Source of the DNA: Magnolia sinica
Taxonomy: Eukaryota; Streptophyta; Magnoliopsida; Magnoliales; Magnoliaceae
Assembly (NCBI RefSeq): GCF_029962835.1
Contig: NC_080584.1
Coordinates: 78,954,862-79,018,861, forward strand
Reading direction: 5' to 3'
Length of the DNA: 64,000 nucleotides
Part shown: piece by piece, positions 34,366 through 46,312 of the stretch
Layout of the letters: each line of letters starts with the position of its first letter
How positions within the stretch are numbered: the first letter of the stretch is position 1
Translations under genes and position numbers: made by a program
The notes under the pieces: model-generated
Database searches by the model: none
What the model was told of the DNA's origin: nothing
The model's input: the letters and a program-made list of their open reading frames with translations, nothing else

Positions 34366-34744
34366 TGGAGCTCACTAATCATAAATCCACACCGTTGGTA
34401 TGATTTTATAATGAACTTTGTTTCAAAATATCATCAATTTGAAAGCCTTATTGTTTCTATAAATGACGGTTTAGAAGAGAAATATAGAAACGTTCTCTAT
34501 CCATGTGGAAAAGTATACTAGTTAAATAGATATTTTAATAAGATAAATGTCTTTTAATTATCCATCTATACTTTTTTCATCATATCAATGGTTTGGATTA
34601 CGAAATAAATGGACAACACCTTTCCAGAGTAAAAATTCGCGTATACACCGCGAAAGTGCTGTCCACATAACCATACACTTCCTCCTCCGTAAGCCACGGG
34701 GCGGAACATGGGAGTCCAGATAAACATGCCTTTTGGCGTACGCG

Positions 34745-35040
34745 GAGGAGCTGGGGAGCGGATTAGGGACGGCCCTTAATGTGGGGCCTACCTTGATGTA
34801 AATATTATAAATCCACTCCGTCCATCCGTTCTCCTAGATCATTTTATGGTACGATGGTGTAAATCAAGCAGATCTAATATCAAGGGGAACCATACTGTAG
34901 GGAAACAAACTCATTACCATTAAAAACTTCCTAGATCTACCACAATGTTTCCGTAATTTTTGTTTTCCATCCAACGTGTTGATAAGGTCACATAAACCTG
35001 GATGCAAGGAAAAAATTAAATAATTAAATACCAATTTTTT
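34745..35040. repeat. Fold-back repeat family, copy 4, left arm
   Basis: It contains GTGGGGCCTACCTTGATGTA, CCACTCCGTCCATCCGTT and CCATCCAACGTGTTGATAAG in the order seen in complete copies. The matching right arm resumes near 35625. Confidence 0.65.
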
Positions 35041-35624
35041 CACAAGAATTGGGTCCACATATATAATCAATGTGGAAGCACCCTCATCACCTACAAAGGA
35101 TAAAGGGGAAGTGGACAAGGGGGTGTCGGTGGGGGCGCATGCGATCCTCGATCAAACGTGTATTAATGGGATACGCTGGAGAGTCTCTATTCTTATGTGA
35201 AATTGCCATGTAGATGTCGTCAAGCCTACCTCGGTTAGCATAATCTTCGACCAAGATTAGGTAAGGCCCTCCCCCATGGCAGTAGTCGACCTAGTTAGCT
35301 TGAGGTGGAACTCGAGGCTTAAGCTCATTCCCTCGTGGGTGGCTTGAGCTTCTTCTCCTATAGGTCTCTTAGCCATGTTGTAAACATTTCAAGTGAGAAG
35401 AGTCCTCTCTCATCGAGCTTTATCCTTTGATGGCTTAGCTCGGGGGGCCTTGTTTTCGCATCAGAGGAACAATTTGTCCTGTCTCTGAACCTTGTGCTCT
35501 AACTGCTCGGCTCAATGACCTGTTGATAGTTCTTTTACTTGGACCTTTGGTTACCCTAGCTCGGAGACACATCTCTTATAGTTAGACGGTCGTTCTTCTT
35601 ATGTGAGGGATCAATTTGATTTTC
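35041..35624. other. Insert inside fold-back copy 4, unassigned
   Basis: About 580 bases separate the two arms. It has GCTCGG, GAGCTT and TTGATGG-type phrases reminiscent of gypsy coding sequence, but I could not assign a domain or ends. No intact gene is seen. Confidence 0.4.
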
Positions 35625-35830
35625 CCTATAATAATGTTGATCTAAAACTTTTGTGGCCCATTAATGGAAATCACCATGGTTTCTTATGGTTTGGTCCAAC
35701 TAAGAACTAAATTGGCTTCATTTTTGGGCTCTTGCTTAAAACAATTTGAAAAAATAATAATAATTTGATGGACGTCATGGATATAGAATACATAGATCAA
35801 GGTCAACCCCATAGAAGGACTGTACCCAAC
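35625..35830. repeat. Fold-back repeat family, copy 4, right arm
   Basis: It contains TTGATCTAAAACTTTTGTGG, TGGTTTGGTCCAACTAAG, TTTGATGGACGTCATGGATA and ATACATAGATCAAGGTCAAC, the right-arm sequence. Confidence 0.65.
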
Positions 35831-36786
35831 CCCGGATACAACCAGGTATGAAAAACTGCGTACTTGGCTAGTGTGCGTGGGTTTTCATTTCTGACCAGCA
35901 AAGCCAATGATTAGCCACTAATTAGTTAATGCCATGGCCAGCTTGAGAATAACATTAGATTGAGTATTAATTAGAAGAATTCTCGATAGAATTGTTGTAC
36001 CATATTTTTTTAACGTTCCTTGAAGAACCAATTAGAAAGGGACACGTGTCATTGTATGAAAAGTATAAAGCATGTCCAAGATCTTTGTGGATATTTTGAG
36101 CATGTGTTAGGAAATTACAACCGGCACTGATGAGAGTACTACGCATCATCAATATATAGAGTGTGACAGAGAAGCTTGAATGTACGTCGTGATTGAGAAA
36201 AAAGCAGTGCTAAAGTGGTTATCGTGACAGGTGTCCAAGAAGAGTCTAGAAGGTCGGAGTGCTCCCAAAGCAATTACTATCATCCATCCAATGTGGGGGA
36301 AGAAGCATCTAGATGACCATCACAAGATATCTATAAATGGCAAAGGATTTCAACAAAGTAGAGTGTCTCATACCAACCCAATCATGCAAGCAACTCAAAT
36401 CTATCTTTCAATTATCTTTTATGTGCCTTAGCATAATCAGCCTTTAGGAGTAGTGGTAATCCAGTAGATGTAATCCAACTCTACACTCATAAGCTTGATG
36501 ATCTCCATCACAATACAAGTGGTTATTCTCTCAAAAATGTGTTTTTACAATTACTCTTTGTCATTAATTATAAGTGTTTCCTTTTTCTTTGCTTTTATAT
36601 TTGAAAGTCCTTTCATATGGAATGCAAGGTGCGACTCATTCTTAAAGGATGAACCCTACCCTTTGATAATCACCTTATCATTTTAAATAACATCTTAAGA
36701 GTAGTTGAATAGGCAACCTGTCTCCTCAAATCCCGGTCACATACGCTCAATCCTGACATATCTGCCTATCTTGGTGCTTGGGGTCA
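35831..36786. other. Possible degraded LTR and flank
   Basis: A TATA-like CTATAAATGG lies near 36330. The stretch directly precedes the retroelement leader copy at 36787, as an LTR would. Its ends could not be fixed and no partner LTR was found. No gene is seen. Confidence 0.3.
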
Positions 36787-37155
36787 AAGTAGTTCGGTTG
36801 CAATTGTGCTACACAGTCTGTTCTAGCACGCCCACAAATATTACATGTGACCAAATTCTGCATCCAAGGGACAATAGTATTTTGGCACGCCCGATGAGAG
36901 ACCTGACTTGATATATATACCGGTGTAACATAAGCATGATTAATTAATTCGATTTTAGAAATATAAGTTGAAAGGTTACCCAAAGCTCTTCTGGGTCTAA
37001 TGATCCCGTGACACCTTTTGAACTGCTTCCACCCAAAGAGATGCATATGGAGCCATCACCTAAATGCCTATGCTCACCATCAAATATTCAATGCCCAATC
37101 CTTCAAACCAGGATAAAGCATCATTGCATCAGGTTGGCCCTCTTGGGGATGAAAT
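36787..37155 (+). repeat. Degraded retroelement leader, copy 2
   Basis: It is homologous to 8528-8800 but includes an extra stretch (about 36801-36890) not present there. TTTTGGCACGCCCGATGAGAG is typical of gypsy leader sequence. Confidence 0.6.
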
Positions 37156-38095
37156 CCCTTGAGAAATAATTTCCAATCCCTTTACAAGTGTAAAAAAATC
37201 TATCCCGTACCAAACCCTAGTCTTTTGAGAGAAAACACTTGTATTGGTTTAGACCCTGATCTAAAAAATGAACTTAAATATCTTGATTTGTGTAAAATCA
37301 CAAAATTCGATGGTAGCACCACGATCAACCATGGTTGGCTGTGAACTATATAGCGAGTTCGTTCTATCATAGTTTCTCACTGACTACCATAAATTACATA
37401 GGTGAGGGGACGATTGACCATGGATTCTCAAATAATCCGTACCTACGTTAATATGCCTCGCAATATTTTTTAGGCCATAACATATGTCAAGTGTGGCCCT
37501 GTTGGGAAGTTCGAATTTTCGAAAGTCTTGATTGACCCGTGTTCATGCGCGTGAATGATCAGGCTCTGCAAGGTCCACATCGCTATATACAATGGTTTTG
37601 TATTCTCCGGAGTGGGGCGCACTTAATCCAGACCATTGGTCTGTTACATCTAACCACACGGATTGACCATGCCCAGAAAATCTCGCAGCCTCGAAGATCC
37701 AGAGATTAAACTCAGGGCTTCTCTCACATGAATGAATGTTGTTGACAGTTGATTACCTTCTCTTCCAATCGTCTATCTTTAGATGACTGGTCAAAACATC
37801 GAAGTTATCTTCGCTGTCATAGTTCGACCACAGAAGGATCCAACATACCAATGGTGTGGATTACCGACACGGGGGACCACTTGTCAGAATTCCGCAAAGA
37901 CGAGTCACTCAGGAAAATACAAGGAATCTGTCTTTTGTTCATTTTAACGTTTGGATTTTGTGTAGAAAATAAGGGCTGCTGTATTTGTTTCTTCGGTAGA
38001 GTCCACAGATGCAAACAAGCTATGCGGACGTTAGTAACACGCCATGCGCCGTATAGCATGGATTCCCGCGCATTCACGGACGCGGACTAGATGCG
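37156..38095. other. Intergenic, no gene recognised
   Basis: Short open frames only. A stretch near 37620-37700 (GGTCTGTTACATCTAACC, GACCATGCCCAGAAAATC) is an inverted relative of 28440-28560, indicating another dispersed repeat. Confidence 0.4.
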
Positions 38096-38099
38096 ACCC

Positions 38100-38580
38100 C
38101 AAATCCACTCAAATAGGTGCGGCCCTAACCGTTGGGCCCACCTCGATGTATGTGTTGTATATCCACGCCGTCCATCAGTTATAACAGATCAGTTTAGTCC
38201 ATGGTCCTAATAATTAAGGAGATAAAAATATCAGGTTGACCACACAGTAGGGATTCAATTCTCACCACTAAAAATTTCTGGGGCTACAAAATTTTTGTAT
38301 CAATATGATATTTGTGTTTCCTTTCAACCAGGTCTATGTGACCTTATCAATAGGTTGGATGGAAAATAAATATTACGGTGGACCCTAGTAAGCTTTTAAT
38401 GGTGAGACTTGATTGACCACTGTTTCCTGTGGCGTGGTCCACCTGTGATTTATATCTACTTCATTTTTGGGACCATTCCCTAAAAGAATCTGGCAAAATG
38501 GATGGAAGGTGCGGATATAGAACAGATACATTAAGGTGGGCCCCATAGTTGTGGTCGCACCTAATCAGCGTTCATAGGGG
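38100..38580. repeat. Fold-back repeat family, copy 5 (complete, nearly fully palindromic)
   Basis: The left end AGGTGCGGCCCTAACCGTTG is mirrored by the right end, whose complement reads AGGTGCGACCACAACTATGG. The mirror continues inward through GGGCCCACC, GATGTATGTG, CCGTCCATC, GACCACAC and CTCACCA, so nearly the whole copy is one long inverted repeat of about 210-base arms around a center near 38330. It encodes nothing. A transcript would fold into a hairpin. Confidence 0.8.
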
Positions 38581-38599
38581 ACCTTGCGTGGGGTGTATT

Positions 38600-39060
38600 T
38601 ATGGAAATGCACGATAGTTTGAAAAACCGAAAACCTGACTCACTCAATATTCAGCTGGTTTAGGTTTATCAGAAGACTCGACCTGACTCAACTCAACATA
38701 AAATAATAATAAATTAAAATTATTAGGATATTTAAATTAGTTAGAATCGCATGAAAAAAAAACAAAAAACATTAATTTGATAGCAATGCATTGCATACTA
38801 GGTAAGTTTGTATTAGCACTATTAGAGATAGTGGGTTAAATTCCCATTATTCTCCTTTTACATTTTTACTTATACTGACACTGTGACTCACTGAGTGACT
38901 CAGTTCGAGTCACTATGAGTTGTGTTAAGTTGACCGAATTGTTGAATTGACTCAAGGACTCTTTCGAATGTTCGAACGACTCAACCAGAGTCAGGATCAA
39001 GTCACAGGCAGGACTGACTTTTCGAGCAACCTGGCTTGGAATCCTCTAAGTCAAGTTGAA
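38600..39060. repeat. hAT-like fragments (GACTCA/GAGTCA-rich)
   Basis: Two blocks with ACTCACTGAGTGACTCAG, CGAGTCACTATGAG and GACTCGACCTGACTC motifs, about 38625-38695 and 38875-39060, look like the two subterminal regions of a small non-autonomous element; exact ends are unclear. Confidence 0.4.
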
Positions 39061-41797
39061 ATGGCTGAAATTTTTGTATAGAGCAGGTTGTGGACACTTT
39101 TATGTCCAAGACAGACAAGAGAGTGCCCGGTTAGAGGGATAAGTGATATGGACCGTCCAAACCTTACAACAGGTGTTTCTCACAAATTAGAATGAGTTAT
39201 TCGACATATCATATATAATTTTAGGTAGGAGAAACTACTTTAGCCACTCAACCTAGCTTAGATGAGTTGCCCATGCTAAATTTGTGAGAATCCATCTGAT
39301 CCACAGTTAAAAGTCTTTTAAAAAGTGCTTAGAAAAATTAGGAGAATAATGTGAGTAAGCTAAATAATACACTTACTATAAATAGTAAGTTTGGAGTTTG
39401 ATTTTGAAACTTATTCCAAGGTTTGGTATCAATATTTAAAGGGTTGTAAATTCGTTTATATCGTCAATTAATTTTTGAATTTTTTTGACTTTATTTTTAT
39501 TCTTTTTATTTTTCATTGTGGATTTGAGGAATCTTTGCTAGGAGTCCAAAGAAACTCCATGGATTCGGAGTAGATATTGCCTTGAGGAAGACGGTGATCG
39601 GCCTCATCACGTCCATCCCTGCGTCAATTGTGGGTCGAATCAACCGGCTTTAGAATTATCTACATGACAAAATAAGAAAACTACTTACAAGATTTTCCCT
39701 CACTATTCCTTATACCATGTGATATCGGTATTGCTCTTTGAATAGACAGGATACACGGACTGTAGACGGTAAACATCCATTTTTTGGGTGACTCGGGCTC
39801 AACACCTTAGATCGATTGGGTGTGGGTGGTCCCGACATCTCACAACCATCCAATCAAGAAACAAACAGTTATAGCGACTTGCACTTGAACCCGGCATGGC
39901 TCATTAACCACTAGATCTTACTCATAGTGCAAAAACGTGTGGACTTTATTCATGATGACTGTGATACGTATAAATGGGTTGGTGCGGACTTCCTGAAGTC
40001 GATGTTTTGTTATATGGTCATCACGTGTGGTCCATTTGATGACGTGCATTGCCCGTAAATAGACAGACATTAATTAGGAAGTATTAGTCATGATAGTTGT
40101 TGGCATTACTACAAACGTTTGAATGGACCATTGTGGACTTTTGAATTGATCAAGGTGTTTCTTTCAACAAAGGCTAACATTCTTCACAAGGTCACGAGTG
40201 TGGTGGCCCACATGATGACTGGCACTAAGGGGATCGAGCATCATGGGCTGGTGGTGGTCTTATCTTAACTTGTTGGTATGGCACGCTCAAACGAAAAAGT
40301 GGGAGGGGTAGAGAATCGGTAGTGGGAGTGACTTGTTACTCTGGCAGGTTGCAACAGTTGATACAAAGGCGCTACGAAATTATACACCTAGCATGCATTG
40401 ACTCAGTTAAACTGTCCAAGTTGTGGAACCCACTTCAGATAGATCATTTCCAAAAATTTAAATTTAATTTACCATCCCAACTTCTAATTGATCAGCATTT
40501 TTATATTAAATTTGGACCATTGGCAGTTTTCATTTCTGATGGCAAATTTATGAACCAAATAAATGTAGTCGTCAGTTTGGTGGCCATTAAATCAAGGGTC
40601 ATGGTTTTGTTTTATTTCATTCTATGCCGTGTGTTGAATTTTTGGCCTCCAAATGTGATTTAAAAAAATAATAAAAAATAAAAATAAAAATAAAAAATTA
40701 AACGGGATTGACAGCAGATAGTTGGACAACTATTTCTTTTTAAATTGCTGAAATTCCCTCACTTATGTTTTAAAACCCTTCAAATGTCCATTGATATGTA
40801 CAAAGTTCCAGACATTTCAAATTACAAAATAATAATAATAATAATAATAAATAAATAAATAAATGAATGAAATTTGTGGGGCCCTGACTGCGTTGCATAA
40901 TATACTAGTGGCCTGTACTATTTCAGTTTTTTTTATTGGTATTGTGGGCAGTTGGATGGTCAAGATCTGTTTATGGCAAGCTTTTCCTACTTGGACCAGA
41001 AGGAACATTGGTCCAGATCCATTATAGCTGTAATGGGCCTAAACCACGCCTATTTTTTTCCTATATCCCAACACAAGCCTCCATGGTACATTTATACAAA
41101 ATCCAAGTAATTCTCAAGGCAGGATCCACAATAAATGACCATTAGCTTGAAAATCTAGCCATTTTCACTAATCATGTAGGAGATGGAGTAGTGAACAATG
41201 GAAGGGAGATTCACTAAGCCAAGAGGCATGCACAAGTCAGTTAATGCACACGCACCACCCCACGTGCCAGCTAGCTTGGCAAATAGATGAAATATCTAGG
41301 TCATGGACCTCACGGTGTAGATGTCATTGCCCAAAAAATAAAGGTGGTCCACTCATTAGTATGCCATGATTTTCATAGTTGTACATCTTTTCAGTTGATT
41401 GCAGCCCACCTGATTAGTGGATTGACATTAATAATAATAATAATAATAATATAAAATTTAAAAAACAAAAAAAAAAAACAAAAAAAACAAAGGCTTGTGG
41501 ACTAAACTATGGGTGAGATATGTTAATGTACACGTCTAGTGTTCTAGTTGTATCATACAGTCATACATTCTTATCCCATGCTACATGTATTATAACTTAT
41601 ATATAAAGTTGTATCGCTGTAATTGAATACAGGTGCAGTTTGCATGATTCTCATGGATACAAACCAGCAACAGTAAGATGATCGGATGTGTTTTCAAGTA
41701 TGTAATATCTCATGATATCAGAGCTATCTTCCACGTCTCTGATCACCTTAGTTTGATCTTTATCAAAATTGCCGGATTGATTTGCCCCGCTCATTAT
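39061..41797. other. Long anonymous intergenic stretch
   Basis: No gene can be supported. A 113-residue frame at 40322-40663 has no recognisable domain. A/T simple sequence lies at about 40655-40700, 40829-40865 and 41431-41490. A small piece near 41290-41420 (CACGGTGTAGATGTCATT, GGTGGTCCACTCATTAG) resembles dispersed GTGGGCCC-type repeats. Confidence 0.4.
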
Positions 41798-42335
41798 GGA
41801 AACGGATTGGCTACTCCCCTGACATCAGCCCCCGAACCTGGCGGTCGCTGCTCTGTGGGCCCCACCATGATGTATGTATTTCCCATTATGTTCATCCATT
41901 TTTAAAGATAATTTGAGGGATTTATTTCAAAAATCAGAGGTATATAAATCTCAGGTGGACCACACCACATGAAAACAATGGTGATTGGATATCCATCATT
42001 AAAATCCTCCTAAGGCCCACTGTACTGTTTATTTGACATCCAATCTGTTTATTAGATCATACAGGCCCAGATGAAAGGGAAAAACAAAAATCATCTCGGT
42101 CCAAAACTTTTACGGCCCCCAAAATGCTTTTAATGGTTGACGCTCATTCAACACTGTTTCCGGTAACGTGGTCCATTTCAGATTGAGATATACTTCATTT
42201 TTTTATCTTATGTCGTAAGATGATCTTTAAAAATAGATGGACAGTATGGATGAAACACATACAACATGGTGAGGCCCACAGAGCACGACCACTAGCCATT
42301 AGCTGGTGTCAAGGGGAGTAGCCAACCCATTCCTA
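41798..42335. mobile_element. Fold-back repeat family, copy 6, with target duplication
   Basis: This is the best-defined member, 538 bases. Its ends are inverted repeats: the left starts GGAAACGGATTGGCTACTCC, and the complement of the right starts TAGGAATGGGTTGGCTACTC. The flanks are CTCATTAT at 41790-41797 and 42336-42343, a perfect 8-bp direct repeat. The arms continue with GTGGGCCCCACCATGATGTA and its mirror. An 8-bp duplication suggests a hAT-type or, if 9 bp with one mismatch, a Mutator-type MITE. No protein is encoded. Confidence 0.85.
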
Positions 42336-42600
42336 CTCATTATCACCAACTGTCTAATCAACTCATTAGAATCAATTAACCCACCCTGCCTGATGAAACA
42401 TCTGACATTCGATTAAATCATTCTTCCAATCAATTCGCCTTTTTCCTCTTTCCACCAAGGAATCAAGTGATATAAAGCTTGCCACAGCGAAAAAGGATTT
42501 AATAATAAATATGACAATGATAACTAAGAAACATTTATACTTTAGATGCTAAGGATGCCTTTTTTTTTTTTGGTCATCTTTCTAAAGAAACCTATAAAAC
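42336..42600. other. Intergenic sequence between fold-back copy 6 and copia fragment
   Basis: Nothing is recognised. Confidence 0.5.
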
Positions 42601-42603
42601 CCT

Positions 42604-42996
42604 ATGAACGTCTTTCTAGTCTATCAAACCGAGTTGTCCACTTCTTCAGGCTTTATACTGTTTCAAACAATTCCTCATGAGTGGTTTGCCAAGTTTAGTT
42701 CATTTGTTTTTTATGGAATTCGGCAAAGAACCCATCAAAGTGCCCGTGACTCTGCACTTCTAGTTCGAATTATGTCCTCTGTAATAGTTCTTTTGCTTTT
42801 ATATGTTGATGATATGATTGTGGCCGGAAGTGATTCTATTGGCATGTATGAATTTCAAGACTACTTGCATTTTAATTTTGAAATGAAGGATCTTGGCGGC
42901 TTTACTTCTTTATTGGGCATGTAGTTCACCCATTCATTACCAAGATCCTTCATTTCAAAATAAAAATGCAGGTAGTCTTGAAATTCATACATGCCA
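42604..42996 (+). mobile_element. Ty1/copia reverse-transcriptase fragment (fossil) with inverted duplication
   Basis: It contains the copia RT catalytic block 'LLLYVDDMIVAGSDSIG' followed by 'MKDLGG', about 105 residues, with no other element parts. A 56-base piece of it (42841-42896) is repeated in inverted orientation at 42940-42995 with two mismatches and a 43-base spacer. It is a broken remnant. Confidence 0.75.
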
Positions 42997-43040
42997 ATAT
43001 ATAGCCATGAGAAGAGGAGTGAACTTCATGCTTAATAAAG

Positions 43041-43042
<2 letters not shown>

Positions 43043-43082
<40 letters not shown>
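43043..43082. repeat. (GT)n microsatellite
   Basis: About 20 GT units, followed by a short TATATA run and then a T-run/A-run palindrome at about 43107-43135. Confidence 0.97.
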
Positions 43083-43083
<1 letters not shown>

Positions 43084-46000
43084 TGTCTATATATATAAAA
43101 TATGTTTTTTTTTTTAAAAAAAAAAAAAAAAAACTTTTGTGTTTTGTCCTCTGGTGCCTCTTCGTGGTTGTGCTTTTATTTATGCAAAAAAATAATCCTT
43201 GACCGGATAGGAATGAAAAATGAAATAAGTATATATTAGAATCCCCACCTTAGTTATTTTTTAATTTGTTAAACTATGTCCAAGTTTTTATGAGCACGTG
43301 CTCGGCCCGTTGGAGAAAGCTATCTTGAAAATCTATAACGGGAGTGTATGCACGTAAACTCGTGCGCAACGGGGATATTTGACTTTTAACACTAAGATGA
43401 TGAACTTTTCATCACTTAGTGTCTTGTAATATATACAGTGATGGTACTCACTTCTGATAAACTTCTGAATCAACATGAAAGAATCAAACGTTTTGTACCA
43501 CTGCCTAGGCGACTATTTTAGGCCGTACAATGACATTTTCAACCTGTAAACCTTGTTCTCTGCCTCTTTTATTTCAAAGCCTTCTGATTGCTTCATGTAA
43601 ATCTGTTTTTTCAATTTCGTATGCAAGAATGCAGTCTTCATATCTATTTGCTTCAGCTCAAGACCGTATTCGGCAACCAGTGCCAACATGAATATGATAT
43701 ATACTTTCTTCACAACCATCGCAAATATCTCAATGAAGTCGACACCCTCCCTTTAAACGTATCCCTTCGCTACCAACCTTGCATTACATCTATCATGTTT
43801 TTTTTCTTAAAGATCCACTTGCACCAGATTGTTTTTCAGCCAACAAGAAGTTCCACCAGCTCCTACGTCTTATTCTTATACAAGGAGTACATCTCATCAT
43901 CCATCGCAGTTTTTCACTTTTTGGCATTAAGCTCGTTAAGAGCCTCTCAAAGAATAGACGGATCATCTTCATCTGTAATGAGGGCATATGCGATAATTGA
44001 ATCATCCTTTTATCTCACTAACCTGCGATCCCACAGTGGATTCCTTCGTATGTACAGGTGGCTACTCCACCTGCTCTTGTACCTCTTTCTACATATTCGT
44101 TTTAGCCTGAGTTTCATATGTATCAACCTAAACGTCCACAACTAACTTTTCCACTTCCTCTTGCTCATTCTTACGAAACTAGTAACCTTCGTCGAACTTG
44201 ACGTCACAATTAATGATGATTTTCCGCGTGAACCGGTCATACAGCGTATACCCCTTCATACCACCACTATAGCCAACAAAGATATATTTCTTTGCCCTTT
44301 AATCTAGCTTATCTCTCTCTAACTGACGGTACATGAGAGTAAGCTTCACAACTAAATACATGTAATCTCAAGTAGTCTACCTGCTGACTACTCCATACTT
44401 CCTCTGGAATTTTACAATTAATTGTCGTATAATGGGACCGATTCACTAAGTAACAAGTCGTGTTAAAGGCCTTAGTACACAATTCCTTGCCCAACCCAGC
44501 ATTACTAATCATGCATTGGGCCCTTTCTAAGAGAGTTTGATTCATCTGCTCGGTCACACCGTTCTGTTCAAGTATGCAGCACACTGTGTTGTGCCTCACG
44601 ATTCCTTCATTCTTACAGTATTGATTAAATTCACCTAAAGTAAATTCTCCACCATTATCGGTCCTTAATACCTTCACCTTTCGTCATAACTGTTTTTCTA
44701 TCATCGTCTTCCATTGCTTGAAGTTGGTGAAAATTTATATTTATTTTTCATGAAATAAACCCACACTTTTTTAAAATAGTTGTCAATAAATGTGACAAAA
44801 CATAACGACCCTCCAGTGAAAACCATGGGCAATGGCCCCAGTACATCATAATGCACATAATTAAGAGTACCCTTACATAAATGTTTACCAGATTTAAAAA
44901 ATAACCTTAAATGTTTACCATATATACAATGCTCACATATATTTAAATTAAAACTTTTAAAAATAGGAATTTAACAACGGTTAGAAAATACCTTCATACC
45001 CAGTTCGCTCGTATGGCCCAGACATGCATGCCACGTATGTGCAAACATGGAATCCGCTACAGACACTGCAGCTCCACCTAATAAAGTGCTCCCGATTAAC
45101 CCCTAAAGGTTCCCACTCCTCTATGGCTTCATAATAACGAGTGTCCCCTTTTAAACTTTAAGGACACGATCAAAACTGGTGAACTTGCTCCCAAGCGCCT
45201 CGAGTGCTTCAAGAGATACCAAACTCTTCCTCATGTTAAGAACGTATCTCACCTCAGTCATGGTACACTCTATAATATTAAACATCTTGATGCACATTGT
45301 TCCAATACTAACAATATTACAGGCATTATCATTGCCTATAAATACATGTCCACCATCGCACTATCTGTAATTGGTGAACCAACTCCGATGAGGAGTTATG
45401 TGATACGAAGCCATAGTATCTAAAATCTACTCATCCCTACGATCATCGTATAAGTGTTCGACCATGTATACCGACAAACACATCACTTCCACTCGCACCT
45501 TCATCAGATTCGGCGGTGTTAGCTTCCATGGAAGAAGCCTCTGAATTCTCTCTTTTAGCCTTAGGATTGGTACAATCATTCTTCATGTGCCCAACATCCC
45601 AAAGTTCCAACACTTCAACTTACTATTTTCCTTCGATTTGGATATCGATCGAGAAAATCTATTGTCCCACTTAGAATTTTGCCCCCTCGTAACCAATGCA
45701 TTAGTAGAGACGCCCATGTTACCATTTTTCTTTCTTATCACTTTTCCTTGAAGGGTTGAGATAACTGTATCAACAATAATGATCGATCTACCGGTGCACA
45801 ACGAGTCAGCGAGTAACTTATACAAAGCCGGAAGAGAATTCAATAAGATGCATGCCTGATCCTCATCTTTAATCATTTCCTCCGCATCCATTGATTTCCA
45901 AATCATCTTGTTAAAGTAACTAATGTGGGCCTCAACATCTCTTCTCTCTGTCATATTCAGATTGAACAATTGAAGCTTCAAGTATATGTGATTTTCAAGG

Positions 46001-46312
46001 AACTTTTTTGCATAGATGTGTAGTTTTCTCTCTCATAACATTGTAGAAAATCTCATTCGTTAGACATAATTGGATGGAGGTTTTAGCCGTCTTATCTATT
46101 TTCTTTCATTCACCATCCGTTATAGAATATGTCTGTTCCTCAAGGATGGCCTCATCCAATCCTCGCTGAATTAGGAGCCTGATCATCTTGACCTTCCACA
46201 ATTAGAAATTATTTTTCATGGAGTACTTCACAACATCGAACTTAGGATTAGTCGCCATTGATACTCTGTTTTCATATTCAACTTGCACCCCAACGTTTAC
46301 TCTGATACAACT

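Noticed and set aside
37749-38090. 113-residue plus-strand frame
   Set aside because: Low-complexity composition, no domain, and it ends at the edge of a fold-back repeat.
40322-40663. 113-residue open frame
   Set aside because: It has no recognisable domain, no homologue I recall, and sits in repeat-like DNA; probably chance.
42604-42924. Possible host gene with a YVDD motif
   Set aside because: The motif and context are copia reverse transcriptase; treated as a retroelement fossil.
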